A stretch of DNA of 64,000 nucleotides from Leptospira stimsonii (lineage in GTDB: Bacteria > Spirochaetota > Leptospiria > Leptospirales > Leptospiraceae). Location of the stretch: assembly GCF_003545885.1 (NCBI RefSeq), contig NZ_QHCT01000002.1, forward strand, positions 62,001-126,000, written 5' to 3'. Position numbers and translations under genes: made by a program. The notes beneath the pieces are model-generated. The model was not told the DNA's origin, made no database searches, and saw only the letters and a program-made list of their open reading frames with translations. Positions 21,402 through 35,897 of the stretch are shown here, one piece after another (the first letter of the stretch is position 1; every line of letters begins with the position of its first letter).

Positions 21402-21818
21402 TTAAATTAGAAAAACTTGAAGAACGGAGATTGGCTTTTTGAGATCGGAAAGAAAAACTGTCTTACAACGGTTTTTGTCGAAAGTTTGCCCCATAGGATT
21501 CAGAATCGATTCCATCGGCATCAAAAAAAGAACGAGAATTACATTCGGTGAAAAAAACTTTTGGATTTCGATTCGAAACTCGAGAGAAGAATCCGCTTTT
21601 ACAACTTCAGAAGAACAACAAGGTGAGGAAGAATCGGAAGAAGTCGGGCTCGAAGATTCTCTATGACAAGGTGGAACTGAATCAGAAGATACGGTCTGGA
21701 CCCAATTCGAAATACCGATCGGACATGTGCCAGAAAGATTCATCGAGGACGCGCAAAGGAGATTCAATGCGATTCCAAAGAGGAAAAGTCCCCCGCTCCA
21801 TCTACGAATCGATTCCAT
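21402..21818 (-). CDS. Cys-rich exported protein at the head of the metal efflux operon
   Basis: 138 aa, no family recognised. N-terminal hydrophobic segment (about 8-24, LFLFGIALNLLCASS) suggests export, followed by a short Ser/Cys/Pro-rich part with CHRE and SPCCSSE, then a second hydrophobic stretch (NVILVLFLMP, about residues 95-105). The Cys pairs and the position 42 bp upstream of the TolC-like gene on the same strand suggest metal binding or a sensor role, which is inference. No clear Shine-Dalgarno was seen before ATG 21818. It could also be partly spurious, but codon use looks like the neighbours. Confidence 0.55.
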   Translation of the reverse strand: MESIRRWSGGLFLFGIALNLLCASSMNLSGTCPIGISNWVQTVSSDSVPPCHRESSSPTSSDSSSPCCSSEVVKADSSLEFRIEIQKFFSPNVILVLFLMPMESILNPMGQTFDKNRCKTVFLSDLKKPISVLQVFLI

Positions 21819-21852
21819 ATTGAATCTTAGACTTTGAAAGAACGGAATTGGA

Positions 21853-21936
<84 letters not shown>

Positions 21937-21969
21937 CAGATATCGTTCTTTTCCGGCGATTGCTTAACT

Positions 21970-22003
21970 CTTCCGGCTGAAATTAAAATCTCTCAGCCGG
22001 AAG
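21970..22003 (-). other. 11-bp inverted repeat just after second flagellin stop
   Basis: CTTCCGGCTGA (21970-21980) and TCAGCCGGAAG (21993-22003) are perfect 11-bp arms around a 12-nt loop, starting 7 bp after the flaB stop on the minus strand. No T-run follows, so it is more likely an mRNA 3-prime stabiliser than the terminator itself, which lies about 80 bp further on. Confidence 0.6.
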
Positions 22004-22009
22004 AAACGG

Positions 22010-22928
<919 letters not shown>

Positions 22929-23342
22929 TCAAAGAATCAATCGACCCTTCTGAGAAATCCGATAACGGTCTTTTTTAGAGGATTCGAAGATAAAAATATC
23001 TTCCTCATAAAACCTACTATGTCCCTGAATGCCGCCAATGGAAAGGCGTTCGGTGAGTTAACACGGGTCCTTCGAACGACCATATAAGCGAGACGTCCTG
23101 AGTTCAGAGAGTGTTTCAGCCAAAGATAGCGGAGATTTATCATGCGGCCCATCGGAGGTAGAATTGAGTTTTATCGAAGGCTCACAACGAACTTGTAAAA
23201 CAGGCGCTTATCCCGAACCATGAAGAAACGGAGAACGTTTCGTCTTTTCCTTCTTTGCATTGGAAAAACGAGATATGTGAGGATTTTTTTTGATTCTTTG
23301 CCTGCTGGCTGTTTCGAAGAATGGTAATCGAACGGAGAAATC
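22929..23342. other. intergenic region between flaB and ispH
   Basis: About 414 bp between the divergent flaB and ispH genes, beyond the flaB leader hairpin. I see no supported gene: a 71-codon frame at 22937-23152 lacks a ribosome site and family resemblance. No sure promoter could be picked; TCCGATAA at 22958-22965 on the plus strand resembles a sigma-28 -10 but has no matching TAAA at the right distance. Confidence 0.4.
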
Positions 23343-24281
23343 ATGTTAGAAAAGATCTATTTAGCCAACCCCAGAGGATTTTGCGCCGGTGTGAAGTATG
23401 CGATCTCTTATGTGGAGCAGGTGCAAGCGAACGCGGCGGAACAAATCTACGTTCGAAAAGAGATCGTTCACAACCGAAGAGTTGTGGAAGACATGAAGAA
23501 AAGAGGAATTTTATTTATCAACGAATTAGAAGAAGCCCCGGACGGCGCTACGGTCGTATTCTCCGCCCACGGCGTCGCGCCTTCCGTTGTCGAAGCGGCC
23601 AAAAATCGCGGAATGAAGATCGGAGACGCGACCTGCCCGCTCGTGACTCGGGTACATCGTAAGGCAAGAAGAATCAAGGATACACATCAGATCATCTATA
23701 TCGGACACGAAGGCCACGACGAGGCGATCGGGACGATGGGAGAAGCCGATATGTTTCTCGTAGAATCACCGGAAGACGTGATTCAACTCAAGGATAAAAT
23801 CGATCCGAAAAAACCGCTTACCTATTTGATGCAAACCACATTGTCCGTCGCTGATACTCGAAACGTCGTGGATCAAATATCGAAGACATTTCCCTTTGTG
23901 GAACATCCCGCAAAGGATGACATTTGTTACGCGACAACCGAAAGACAGGAAGCCGTTTCCGAAATGATGAATCAAATTGATGCGATGCTCGTGATCGGAG
24001 CGGATAACAGCTCTAACTCATTGCGACTTTTACAACTCGCTCAAAAATCAAAACCGCATTCCTTTAAAGTGACCGGAGCGGACGACCTTTCCAAAGAGTA
24101 TATTCAAAATAATGAAATTAGGATTCTTGGTTTGACCGCAGGTGCTTCCACACCGCAGGTTCTCGTCGACGAAATCATTTCCAAATTAAAAACATTTTAT
24201 CCGGATGCTACCGTAGATTTATTTCCAGGTTCAAGGGAAGATTCTATGAATTTCAAGCTTCCTACGAACCTCCTCTCCTGA
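23343..24281 (+). CDS. ispH: 4-hydroxy-3-methylbut-2-enyl diphosphate reductase
   Basis: Last enzyme of the MEP isoprenoid pathway, making IPP and DMAPP with an Fe-S cluster. 312 aa, normal length. The three cluster cysteines are at 14 (NPRGFCAGV), 98 (DATCPLV) and 195 (DICYATTERQ), and the proton-relay His/Glu segments (FSAHGV, GHEGHDE) are intact. ATG 23343 follows ACGGAGAAATC. The gene stands alone; CCGTTC-TTCC-GAACGG about 30 bp after the stop is a weak hairpin without a good T-run. Confidence 0.97.
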   Translation: MLEKIYLANPRGFCAGVKYAISYVEQVQANAAEQIYVRKEIVHNRRVVEDMKKRGILFINELEEAPDGATVVFSAHGVAPSVVEAAKNRGMKIGDATCPLVTRVHRKARRIKDTHQIIYIGHEGHDEAIGTMGEADMFLVESPEDVIQLKDKIDPKKPLTYLMQTTLSVADTRNVVDQISKTFPFVEHPAKDDICYATTERQEAVSEMMNQIDAMLVIGADNSSNSLRLLQLAQKSKPHSFKVTGADDLSKEYIQNNEIRILGLTAGASTPQVLVDEIISKLKTFYPDATVDLFPGSREDSMNFKLPTNLLS

Positions 24282-24474
24282 TTGGAAATAAGTTTTTAAG
24301 TGACATAGCTGTTCCGTTCTTCCGAACGGTCCAGACTGTTTATCCCTTAAAGGGGTCGCCTTTGTTACATGAAAACTCGTAATTTTAGTATTTTTTACTT
24401 TTTGAATATCATTCCTTAAGAGTGAGAGAAGAAAAGTATTGATCTTTTTATAACTTTAGAGAAGTTTGCGGGCC

Positions 24475-27916
<3,442 letters not shown>

Positions 27917-27932
27917 AGGAAAGGAGATTGGA

Positions 27933-28295
27933 ATGAAACGAATTCTCATCGTCGATGATTCCGCGGTTTTCAGGAAGATATTAAATCTTCATCTAAGTAA
28001 TTCAGAATTTCAAATCGTGGAAGCGGTAGATGGAAAAGACGGATTGGATAAATTACAAAACGATAAAGTAGATCTGATCGTCAGTGATATGAATATGCCA
28101 AACATGGACGGTATCACGTTCGTTAAGGAGCTAAAAAAAGACCCGAAGAACAAGTTTACTCCAATCATCATGCTTACGACCGAATCCCAGGAAGACGTAA
28201 AAACGGAAGGTCTTGCGGCGGGTGCCAGGGCTTGGCTTACGAAACCCTTCTCTCCGGAAGAACTCGTTCAAACGATCCATAAATTATTACCTTAA
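27933..28295 (+). CDS. cheY: CheY-like response regulator
   Basis: Single-domain receiver, 120 aa, starting at ATG 27933 (MKRILIVDDSAVFRK) behind AAAGGAG; the frame extends upstream inside the previous gene but without SD. Acid pocket Asp8-Asp9, phospho-Asp52 (LIVSDMNMP), Thr in LTTES and Lys in WLTKPFSPEEL are all present. Upstream of STAS and cheA, so it is very likely the phosphate acceptor of this CheA, probably controlling flagellar motor direction. Confidence 0.93.
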   Translation: MKRILIVDDSAVFRKILNLHLSNSEFQIVEAVDGKDGLDKLQNDKVDLIVSDMNMPNMDGITFVKELKKDPKNKFTPIIMLTTESQEDVKTEGLAAGARAWLTKPFSPEELVQTIHKLLP

Positions 28296-28300
28296 ACGTC

Positions 28301-28693
28301 ATGGCCTTTCAATTTAAAAAAGAATCCGTGGTTTTCAGAACCGAGAACGCGCAAGTCAACGGCTTACGAATCGTGATCGAGGGAGAACTCACCATTTACG
28401 ACGCTTTGGAATTAAAGGGAAGCTTCGACGAAATTCTTAAAAATAAGAATTCGATACTGGAAATCGATCTTTCCAAAATTACAAAAATAGATACTTCCTG
28501 TTTGCAAATCCTTCTGGCTCTAAAAATGGAAGCGAGGAAAAAGGAATTTACGATTCGTCTTATCAATCACAGTCACGCTGTCTTAAAACTCATCGATCTT
28601 TACGGTCTCACTGGATTCCTAAGAGATAAGATCAAACTACAAAAAGAAGACCTAAAGGAATTTTCGTTTCAATACGGAATGGGTAAGGATTGA
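28301..28693 (+). CDS. STAS domain protein in the chemotaxis operon
   Basis: 130 aa, STAS (anti-sigma-antagonist) fold with an N-terminal extension: IVIEGELTIYDALELKGSF, EIDLSKITKIDTSCLQILLALKMEA, RLINHSHAVLKLIDLYGL. The DTSC segment is where SpoIIAA-type proteins carry the phospho-Ser; here there is T-S within the loop, so phosphorylation is possible. Lies 5 bp after cheY and its stop overlaps the TTG before cheA. STAS proteins in che operons are known in spirochaetes and delta-proteobacteria, but their role is not settled. No Shine-Dalgarno seen, so translation is probably coupled to cheY. Confidence 0.85.
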   Translation: MAFQFKKESVVFRTENAQVNGLRIVIEGELTIYDALELKGSFDEILKNKNSILEIDLSKITKIDTSCLQILLALKMEARKKEFTIRLINHSHAVLKLIDLYGLTGFLRDKIKLQKEDLKEFSFQYGMGKD

Positions 28694-28695
28694 AA

Positions 28696-30843
28696 ATGGA
28701 TTTATCCGAAGTTCGGGACACGTTCGTTTCTGAGTCGTTGGAACTCCTTTCTTCTATGGAATCCAATCTTCTTAAATTGGAGAAGGATCCGAAAAACTCG
28801 GAATGTGTACATTCCGTTTTCCGCGCGATTCATACGATCAAAGGAACTTCCGGAATGTTCGGATACGAGCCGATCGAAAAATTCACGCACGAAGTGGAAA
28901 CGCTTCTCGATAGAATTCGATCCGGAAAACAGAATCTCACAAAGGAAGGAACCGAGTTCCTTTTTTTGGCCTGCGATCACATTCGAAATATGGTGGAGAA
29001 CGTAGGTGATACTCTGGTTCTGGATACCAAAGCTTCCAAAAAACAAGCGGAGCTAACGGTCCTCGCCAAAAAATTACTTTCAGAATCTTCTTCCGTACCG
29101 TCGAACGCAAGCCAAAGCGATACGAAGAATTTTTCTGAAACTTCCTCGATCGATCAAAATTCCGGAACACCTTCGAATTCTTCCCATTGGCAGATCACCC
29201 TGATTCCAAATCTTCACCTTTTCGAATCCGGAATGGACACCTTCACTTTTTTGAAATATCTTTCTCAATCGGGGAAAATCAAACATCTTTATATTTATCC
29301 GGAATCGATCCCCGTTTGGTCGGATTTTAATCCGGAACATTCTTATCTTGGATTTGAAATTTCATACGAATCCCCTGCCAACGGAGAAGAAATCCAATCC
29401 ACTCTTGAATTCCTGAAAGAAGGAAGTTATCTGAAAATTCTTCCTCCTCATTGTGATCTCGAACTTTTCGATGAGAATTGTAAGGATTTTCCTTTCGGCA
29501 GAGAAGCGTATTTGAATGCACTTGAGATTCAAAAATCCTTAACTACGGATGAAATCAATAAACTCAAAAACGGTTTGAGAATATCGACCGAAAATTCAGA
29601 CCTTTCCATAGAAACTTCTTCTCTAAGAGAGAATGGAAAAGAATCCGAAGCGCTCCGAATGCAGACAAAAACTTTGAGAGTGGATTCTTCTAAGATCGAT
29701 ACGCTGATCAGTCTTGTAGGAGAATTGATCACACAAGAAGCGAACCTGAGTCGAAAGATCATCGATTCCGAAGATACCCAGCTGATAGAAAGTTCCGAAT
29801 CTCTTTACAGACTTGTCAGCGAAATCCGAGAATTTGCGTTGAGTCTTCGTATGGTCCCGATCGCCGATCTTTTTGAAAAATACAAACGTGTGGTCCGCGA
29901 TTTGTCGAAAGAACTGAATAAACAAGTCGAGCTTGAAATCTTCGGCGGGGAAACGGAACTCGACCGTTCCGTTATCGAAAAGATAGCGGATCCGATGGTT
30001 CATATCCTTCGAAATGCCTTGGATCACGGAATCGAAACTTCGGAGGAAAGAGTTCGCAAAGGGAAATCTCCGATCGGGAAACTTCAAATTCAAGCAAGTC
30101 ACGGAACAGGAAGTATTCTGATTTCGATTATGGACGACGGGAAAGGTCTGGACGCCGAAAAAATAGTTAGTAAGGCGATATCAAAAGGACTGATCGGAAA
30201 GGATCAAATTCTCACCGAATCCGAAATCTATTCCCTGATCTTTCAACCCGGTTTTTCCACCGTGGAACAGGTTACGAATCTTTCAGGTCGCGGGGTGGGA
30301 ATGGACGTCGTTTTAAGAAACATAGAATCTCTGAGAGGTTCGGTTCAGATTCAATCCGCGAAAGACAAAGGTAGTTCCTTTTTGATACGTTTACCTCTTA
30401 CACTCGCAATTATCGACGGCTTTTTGGTAAAAGCTTCCGGTTCCAACTTTATCGTTCCGATGCAACTCGTACGCGAAACCGTGGAATCCAGAGCCGAACT
30501 TGGCGAGGATTCCTCGTCCGGAACCATGAACCTAAGAAACGAACTCGTACCTGTTCTTCATCTTTCTCGTTTCCTTTCTATTCAGGCGGATGATTCATTA
30601 AAAGAGAATATTGTAATATTAGAATATGAGGATAGAACCTTTGGAATCGTTGTAAACGATCTTCACGGCGAGGTTCAGTCCGTGATTCGCCCTATGGCGG
30701 AAATTTTCAAAAACGTGAAGTGTTTTAGTGGAACGTCCATTTTAGGGAGCGGGGATATCGCTTTTATTTTAGATGTTCCCGGTTTGTACAATCTGATCAG
30801 AGATCAGGAAAATGTGAGAAGCAAGGAAGCTTCCGTTCGTTAG
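28696..30843 (+). CDS. cheA: chemotaxis histidine kinase CheA
   Basis: Central chemotaxis kinase. 715 aa from ATG 28696 (MDLSEVRDTF), with TAAGGA upstream. P1 Hpt domain with phospho-His46 (FRAIHTIKGTSG), then a variable region of about 200 aa in place of a canonical P2 (Ser/Asn-rich linker around residues 130-160), P3 dimerisation, P4 ATPase with N box HILRNALDHGIE, G1 DDGKGLD, G2 GRGVGMDVV, and a P5 CheW-like domain at the C-terminus. Co-operon with cheY, STAS, receptor, cheW, cheD and cheB, forming one complete signalling set apart from cheR. Confidence 0.96.
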   Translation: MDLSEVRDTFVSESLELLSSMESNLLKLEKDPKNSECVHSVFRAIHTIKGTSGMFGYEPIEKFTHEVETLLDRIRSGKQNLTKEGTEFLFLACDHIRNMVENVGDTLVLDTKASKKQAELTVLAKKLLSESSSVPSNASQSDTKNFSETSSIDQNSGTPSNSSHWQITLIPNLHLFESGMDTFTFLKYLSQSGKIKHLYIYPESIPVWSDFNPEHSYLGFEISYESPANGEEIQSTLEFLKEGSYLKILPPHCDLELFDENCKDFPFGREAYLNALEIQKSLTTDEINKLKNGLRISTENSDLSIETSSLRENGKESEALRMQTKTLRVDSSKIDTLISLVGELITQEANLSRKIIDSEDTQLIESSESLYRLVSEIREFALSLRMVPIADLFEKYKRVVRDLSKELNKQVELEIFGGETELDRSVIEKIADPMVHILRNALDHGIETSEERVRKGKSPIGKLQIQASHGTGSILISIMDDGKGLDAEKIVSKAISKGLIGKDQILTESEIYSLIFQPGFSTVEQVTNLSGRGVGMDVVLRNIESLRGSVQIQSAKDKGSSFLIRLPLTLAIIDGFLVKASGSNFIVPMQLVRETVESRAELGEDSSSGTMNLRNELVPVLHLSRFLSIQADDSLKENIVILEYEDRTFGIVVNDLHGEVQSVIRPMAEIFKNVKCFSGTSILGSGDIAFILDVPGLYNLIRDQENVRSKEASVR

Positions 30844-30879
30844 AGATTATTTTAGACTTTTTGAATTTGGAGAAATCAA

Positions 30880-33825
30880 ATGTTTCGAAAAAGCTTAGGA
30901 ATTTTTATTGGTTTGGCGATTGTTTTAAACGGATTTCTATTCTTATCCGTTCAAAATTTCAATACGCCAAATTCCGAGACGGGAACCGTAAACGATCGTC
31001 TTTCGGGAATCCTTCCGTTGATAAACGAATCCCTACTCGGTACGGAAGAGGCTGTCGCGGAATTCGCGCTCCACTTTGCAATCGGGAAAGATAGGGAAAC
31101 GTTATCCTCCGATCTGGAAGAAGTCGAAGCGAGTTTGAAAAAATTAAAAGATTTCCTTTCCGCTTCCAAGCAGGCTGACAATCCGGAGGTTAAAAAATTT
31201 GAAAAAAGTATCTCCGGTCTTTATTCTTCCGCAAGAGATTTTAAGGATAAGATTGAGGCTTCTTCGGATCTCAAAAATGATTTTCCGGATATTTCCAGGA
31301 TCGATTTTTATTCGGAGCTTTCGAAGTTTAGAAAGGTTCGTAGCGAATTTTTAGCACAATCCTTAAAAGAAGCTGAAACCATCTCCGTAGTGGCCGAAGT
31401 CGGCGGAAATAATTTCTTTACGATGGTATCCGCATATTTGTCCATTTCGATTCTTTTGCTGGCCCTCCTCTATTGGTTCAACCAATCCGGTCAAGGACTC
31501 GTCAAAAAATTCGAGCAGGAATACATACGCATGAAAACGGCCGTAGATAATGTTACGACCAATATTATGATGGCCGATTCGAATTTAAATATCGTCTTCA
31601 TGAACAAAGCGATCCGAAATATGTTCAGCCAAGCGGAGACGGATATTAAAAAACAACTCAGCAACTTTAATCTTTCCAATTTGATGGGAACGAACATCGA
31701 TTCCTTCCATAAAAATCCTGCGCATCAAAGAGGTTTGCTCGGAAGATTTACTGAAACCTTCCGTTCTTCGATCGAAATCGGAGGAAGACAATTCGACCTG
31801 ATCGCTAATCCGATCATTGATTCCAAGGGAACCAGACTCGGTTCCATCGTCGAGTGGTCTGACGTGACTGAACAAAACAAGATCCTCGCGCAGAGAAAGA
31901 TCGAGAATGAGGAGTTAACGCGCGTTAAAGTTGCCCTAGACAACGTCACCACCAACATCATGATGGCCGACGCTAACTTAAACGTCGTCTACATGAACAA
32001 GGCGATTCGAAATATGTTCAGCCAGGCAGAGACGGATATTAAAAAACAATTGGGAAACTTCAATCTTACGGGTTTACTCGGAACGAATATCGATTCCTTT
32101 CATAAAAATCCGGCTCACCAAAGAGGTCTTCTTGGAAAGATGACGGATGTCTTCCGTTCTTCGATCGAAATCGGAGGAAGACAATTCGATCTGATCGCGA
32201 ACCCGATCATCGATGAAAAGGGAGGCCGACTCGGTTCCGTTGTGGAATGGTCGGATGTAACCGAACAAAACAGAATCAAAGCACAAAGAGAAATCGAAAA
32301 TGAAGAACTTACCAGAGTTAAAGTCGCTTTGGATAGTACGACCACGAATATCATGATCGCGGATACCGACTTTAACATTCGTTATATGAACAAAGCCGTG
32401 GTAGAAATGTTCCAGAACGGAGAAAGCGACATCAAGAAACAGTTTACTCAGTTCAATTTGAAAAGTTTAATCGGTTCGAGCATCGATATTTTTCATAAAA
32501 ATCCAGCGCACCAGCGTGGTCTTTTGAGCAATTTCACCGGAGTGCACAGGGCTTCGATCAAAATCGGCGTTCGTTCCTTCAACCTGATCGCAAATCCGAT
32601 CATAGACGGAAATGGAAAACGTTTGGGTTCCGTTGTGGAATGGTCGGATGTCACGAACGAATTGGTCGTTCAGGAGGAAGTGGAAAGAATCGTGAGCGCC
32701 GCCGCGCATGGAGATTTTGGAACACGTATCTCCTTGGATTCGAAGACCGGATTCTTCTTGAATCTAAGTCAGTCGATCAATCAGCTTTTGGAAGTGAGTA
32801 ACGTAGGACTCAACGAGGTTGTGGACGCACTCGAACGAATTTCCGCCGGTAACCTGACTCAAAAAATCACGAATGAGTATCATGGAACTTTCGGAAAATT
32901 AAAGGAATATTCCAATACTACGATGGATAAGTTGAACGAGATCATCGGAGATATCATCATCCGATCCTCCAGCTTAGTAACTTCCGCAACGGAAGTTTCC
33001 TCTACCGCAAATTCCTTGAGTCAAGGTGCATCCGAGCAAGCCGCGAGTGTGGAAGAAACAACTTCTTCCCTCGAACAGATGACAGCGTCGATCGATCAAA
33101 ATGCGCAAAACTCACGTCAGACGGAACAGATTTCTTCGAAATCTTCAAAAGATGCGGAGGAAGGCGGAACTTCCGTGATTGAAACGGTAAAAGCGATGAA
33201 ACAGATCGCCGAAAAGATCAGTATCATCGAGGATATCGCGTATCAAACAAACCTTCTCGCATTGAACGCCGCGATAGAAGCGGCAAGAGCCGGTGACCAT
33301 GGAAAAGGTTTTGCGGTGGTGGCTTCGGAAGTCCGTAAATTGGCGGAAAGAAGTCAAAAGTCTGCGAACGAAATCAGCAGTCTTGCTGGAAACAGCGTCG
33401 CGATCGCGGAACGAGCCGGAGAATTGATTTCTCAAATCGTTCCATCGATTCGCAAAACTGCGGATCTGGTTCAAGAAATCACGGCGGCGAGCGACGAACA
33501 GGCGGCGGGAGTTTCGGAAATCAACAAAGCCATGGGACAACTCGATCAGGTTTCGCAACAGAATGCATCCGCATCCGAGGAATTGGCCGCGATCTCCGAA
33601 GAAATGAATTCTCAAGCGGAACAACTCAGAGAATCCGTTCTGTTCTTTAAGATTACGGACGGCGAAAACAAGAGAACCGCGAGTGCCGCATTAACACCGA
33701 GAACCGTATCTACTCCATCGATAGCCGCTCGCAAGACTGCTCTACCGGCAAAAAAAGAAGCTTTGCCGAAACCGAAATCGGATAACACGGGAATGTCTCC
33801 CGCCGATAAGTTCGAGAAATATTGA
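30880..33825 (+). CDS. chemoreceptor with three tandem Aer2-like PAS domains
   Basis: Methyl-accepting chemotaxis protein, 981 aa. TM1 about 5-25, a mostly helical periplasmic domain (about 26-175), TM2 about 178-200, then three PAS domains at 218-348, 349-479 and 480-610, HAMP-like segments (about 600-700) and the MCP signalling hairpin with [24 protein letters not shown]. Each PAS has [12 protein letters not shown] with His at 277/408/539 and 282/413/544, Leu at 307/438/569 and Trp at 326/457/588. As I recall, Aer2 binds haem via His234 with His239, Leu264 and Trp283 nearby; the spacings (5, 30, 49) are identical. So each PAS is a candidate haem/oxygen sensor. The C-terminus DKFEKY is not a canonical CheR/CheB pentapeptide. 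Confidence 0.92.
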   Translation: MFRKSLGIFIGLAIVLNGFLFLSVQNFNTPNSETGTVNDRLSGILPLINESLLGTEEAVAEFALHFAIGKDRETLSSDLEEVEASLKKLKDFLSASKQADNPEVKKFEKSISGLYSSARDFKDKIEASSDLKNDFPDISRIDFYSELSKFRKVRSEFLAQSLKEAETISVVAEVGGNNFFTMVSAYLSISILLLALLYWFNQSGQGLVKKFEQEYIRMKTAVDNVTTNIMMADSNLNIVFMNKAIRNMFSQAETDIKKQLSNFNLSNLMGTNIDSFHKNPAHQRGLLGRFTETFRSSIEIGGRQFDLIANPIIDSKGTRLGSIVEWSDVTEQNKILAQRKIENEELTRVKVALDNVTTNIMMADANLNVVYMNKAIRNMFSQAETDIKKQLGNFNLTGLLGTNIDSFHKNPAHQRGLLGKMTDVFRSSIEIGGRQFDLIANPIIDEKGGRLGSVVEWSDVTEQNRIKAQREIENEELTRVKVALDSTTTNIMIADTDFNIRYMNKAVVEMFQNGESDIKKQFTQFNLKSLIGSSIDIFHKNPAHQRGLLSNFTGVHRASIKIGVRSFNLIANPIIDGNGKRLGSVVEWSDVTNELVVQEEVERIVSAAAHGDFGTRISLDSKTGFFLNLSQSINQLLEVSNVGLNEVVDALERISAGNLTQKITNEYHGTFGKLKEYSNTTMDKLNEIIGDIIIRSSSLVTSATEVSSTANSLSQGASEQAASVEETTSSLEQMTASIDQNAQNSRQTEQISSKSSKDAEEGGTSVIETVKAMKQIAEKISIIEDIAYQTNLLALNAAIEAARAGDHGKGFAVVASEVRKLAERSQKSANEISSLAGNSVAIAERAGELISQIVPSIRKTADLVQEITAASDEQAAGVSEINKAMGQLDQVSQQNASASEELAAISEEMNSQAEQLRESVLFFKITDGENKRTASAALTPRTVSTPSIAARKTALPAKKEALPKPKSDNTGMSPADKFEKY
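31531..32709 (+). repeat. three in-frame 393-bp tandem PAS-coding units
   Basis: Units 31531-31923, 31924-32316 and 32317-32709 each code for 131 residues with the same motif order (TTNIM..., [24 protein letters not shown]). Units 1 and 2 are nearly identical in protein and more divergent at third codon positions; unit 3 has drifted further ([19 protein letters not shown]). This is consistent with two successive duplications, the older producing unit 3. Confidence 0.9.
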
Positions 33826-33838
33826 ACGGAGTGAAGGT

Positions 33839-34350
<512 letters not shown>

Positions 34351-34354
<4 letters not shown>

Positions 34355-34854
34355 TGGAACCGGATATCGTTCGAGATTTATTCTTACAACCCGGCGGGTT
34401 TTGCTGGGGACAGAAGAATGTAAGGATCAGAACTTTACTCGGATCCTGTGTTTCCGTTTGTTTTTGGAATCCGGTTCAACTTACGGGAGGAATGGCTCAC
34501 GTCATGCTTCCGAATCGTCCCCAGGTTGATCTAAAGAGTCCGCTGGATGCAAAATACGCGGACGACGCTCTCGAGCTTTTTTTCCAAAAGATTCAAGAAA
34601 CGGGGGGACGATACGGTCAATTTCAAATCAAACTTTTTGGAGGAGCGTCGATGTTTTCAACGGAAGAGGAAAAACTCTTAGAGATAAAATCCGTTCGAGA
34701 TATAGGAATGAAAAACATTCACTCCGTGAAAGACATACTCGCCAAAAATCATCTTCCGGTTGCCTCGGAGGATTTGGGCGGTTTTTCCCATAGAAGGGTT
34801 TTCTTTTCCTTATGGGACGGCGAAATTTATGTAGAAAGGCCGAAAGATTCATGA
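34351..34854 (+). CDS. cheD: chemoreceptor glutamine deamidase CheD
   Basis: Deamidates receptor glutamines and often interacts with CheC-type phosphatases. 167 aa. Catalytic Cys33 (LLGSCVSV) and His50 (GGMAHVMLP) have the 17-residue spacing of Thermotoga CheD; the KLFGGASMF segment is intact. Stop overlaps cheB by ATGA. Gene order cheW-cheD-cheB without cheR nearby means the methyltransferase is elsewhere. Confidence 0.94.
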
Positions 34855-35891
34855 TTCAAGTTTTTATCGTAGACGACTCTGCTGTCGTTCGTCAGGTCTT
34901 AACCCAAATTCTTACAAAAGATCCCGAAATCGAAATCATCGGGTTTGCTTCGGATCCGATTTTCGCCGCGGAAAAATTATCAACGATGTGGCCGGATGTT
35001 TTTATTTTAGATGTAGAGATGCCACGAATGGACGGGATTTCCTTTCTAAAAAAGATCATGTCGGAAAGACCTACTCCCGTAATCATCTGTTCTTCGTTAG
35101 CTGAAAAAGAATCCGAAACCGCGATGCTCGCGATGAAACTCGGTGCGATCGATATCATCGAAAAACCGAAGTTAGGCGTAAAAAGTTTTATCGAAGAATC
35201 GGAAATTCTTTTTACGGATTCCATCAAAGCGGCCGCCAGAGCGCGGATGAAATTTCATACAACGAGAGAATCGCTTTCCACACTTCCGGATGCCAAACCG
35301 ATCAAAGCCGACTTTTCCAAAATCAGTACTACGGATAAGTTGATTGCGATCGGCACTTCTACCGGCGGGACTCAGGCTCTCGAATTTATTCTCACGAAAT
35401 TGAACGTCCACTGCCCTGGAATCGTAATCGTTCAACACATGCCCGAGAAGTTTACCGAGGCGTTCGCCAATCGTTTGGATTCGATCTGTGAGATCCAAGT
35501 AAAAGAAGCAAAAGATGGAGATCCGGTAAAAGAAGGATCGGCATACATCGCTCCCGGTAATCGTCACATGGAGATTTATTTGAGCGGTGCTCAATTTAGA
35601 ATCCGAATCGTGGACGGTCCGTTATTCAATCGTCACAGACCCTCCGTCGATATTCTGTTTAACTCGGTTGCCCAAGTCGCTGGAAGGAACGCGAAGGGAA
35701 TCATTCTTACGGGAATGGGAAGCGATGGAGCGAACGGACTTTTAAGAATGAAACAACACGGTGCTTCTACGATCGCACAGGACGAGGCGACTTGTGTTGT
35801 TTTCGGAATGCCCAAAGAAGCAATCTTGAGGGGGGCCGCAGATACGATTCTCCCACTTTCAAAGATCGTGGGAGAAGTTCAGCGTTTTTGA
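34851..35891 (+). CDS. cheB: chemotaxis methylesterase CheB
   Basis: Receiver-controlled methylesterase/deamidase acting on chemoreceptors. 346 aa from ATG 34851 (MIQVFIVDDSAVVRQ), coupled to cheD by a 4-bp overlap. Receiver with phospho-Asp54 (FILDVEMP) and Lys in IIEKP; esterase domain with Ser170 (GTSTGGTQ), His in VQHMPEKF and Asp in GMGSDGANGL forming the triad. Last gene of the operon; a hairpin follows. Confidence 0.96.
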   Translation: MIQVFIVDDSAVVRQVLTQILTKDPEIEIIGFASDPIFAAEKLSTMWPDVFILDVEMPRMDGISFLKKIMSERPTPVIICSSLAEKESETAMLAMKLGAIDIIEKPKLGVKSFIEESEILFTDSIKAAARARMKFHTTRESLSTLPDAKPIKADFSKISTTDKLIAIGTSTGGTQALEFILTKLNVHCPGIVIVQHMPEKFTEAFANRLDSICEIQVKEAKDGDPVKEGSAYIAPGNRHMEIYLSGAQFRIRIVDGPLFNRHRPSVDILFNSVAQVAGRNAKGIILTGMGSDGANGLLRMKQHGASTIAQDEATCVVFGMPKEAILRGAADTILPLSKIVGEVQRF

Positions 35892-35897
35892 ATCTTC

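Noticed and set aside
22937..23152. 71-codon minus-strand frame in the flaB-ispH gap
   Set aside because: No ribosome site or recognisable domain, and it overlaps the expected promoter region of flaB.
24310..24330. CCGTTC-TTCC-GAACGG hairpin after ispH as terminator
   Set aside because: Short stem and no T-run; left as a note in the ispH entry.
31531..32709. Regular 393-bp repeats considered as CRISPR-like or satellite array
   Set aside because: They are in-frame protein domain repeats with conserved amino acids and diverged third positions; no short direct repeats with spacers.
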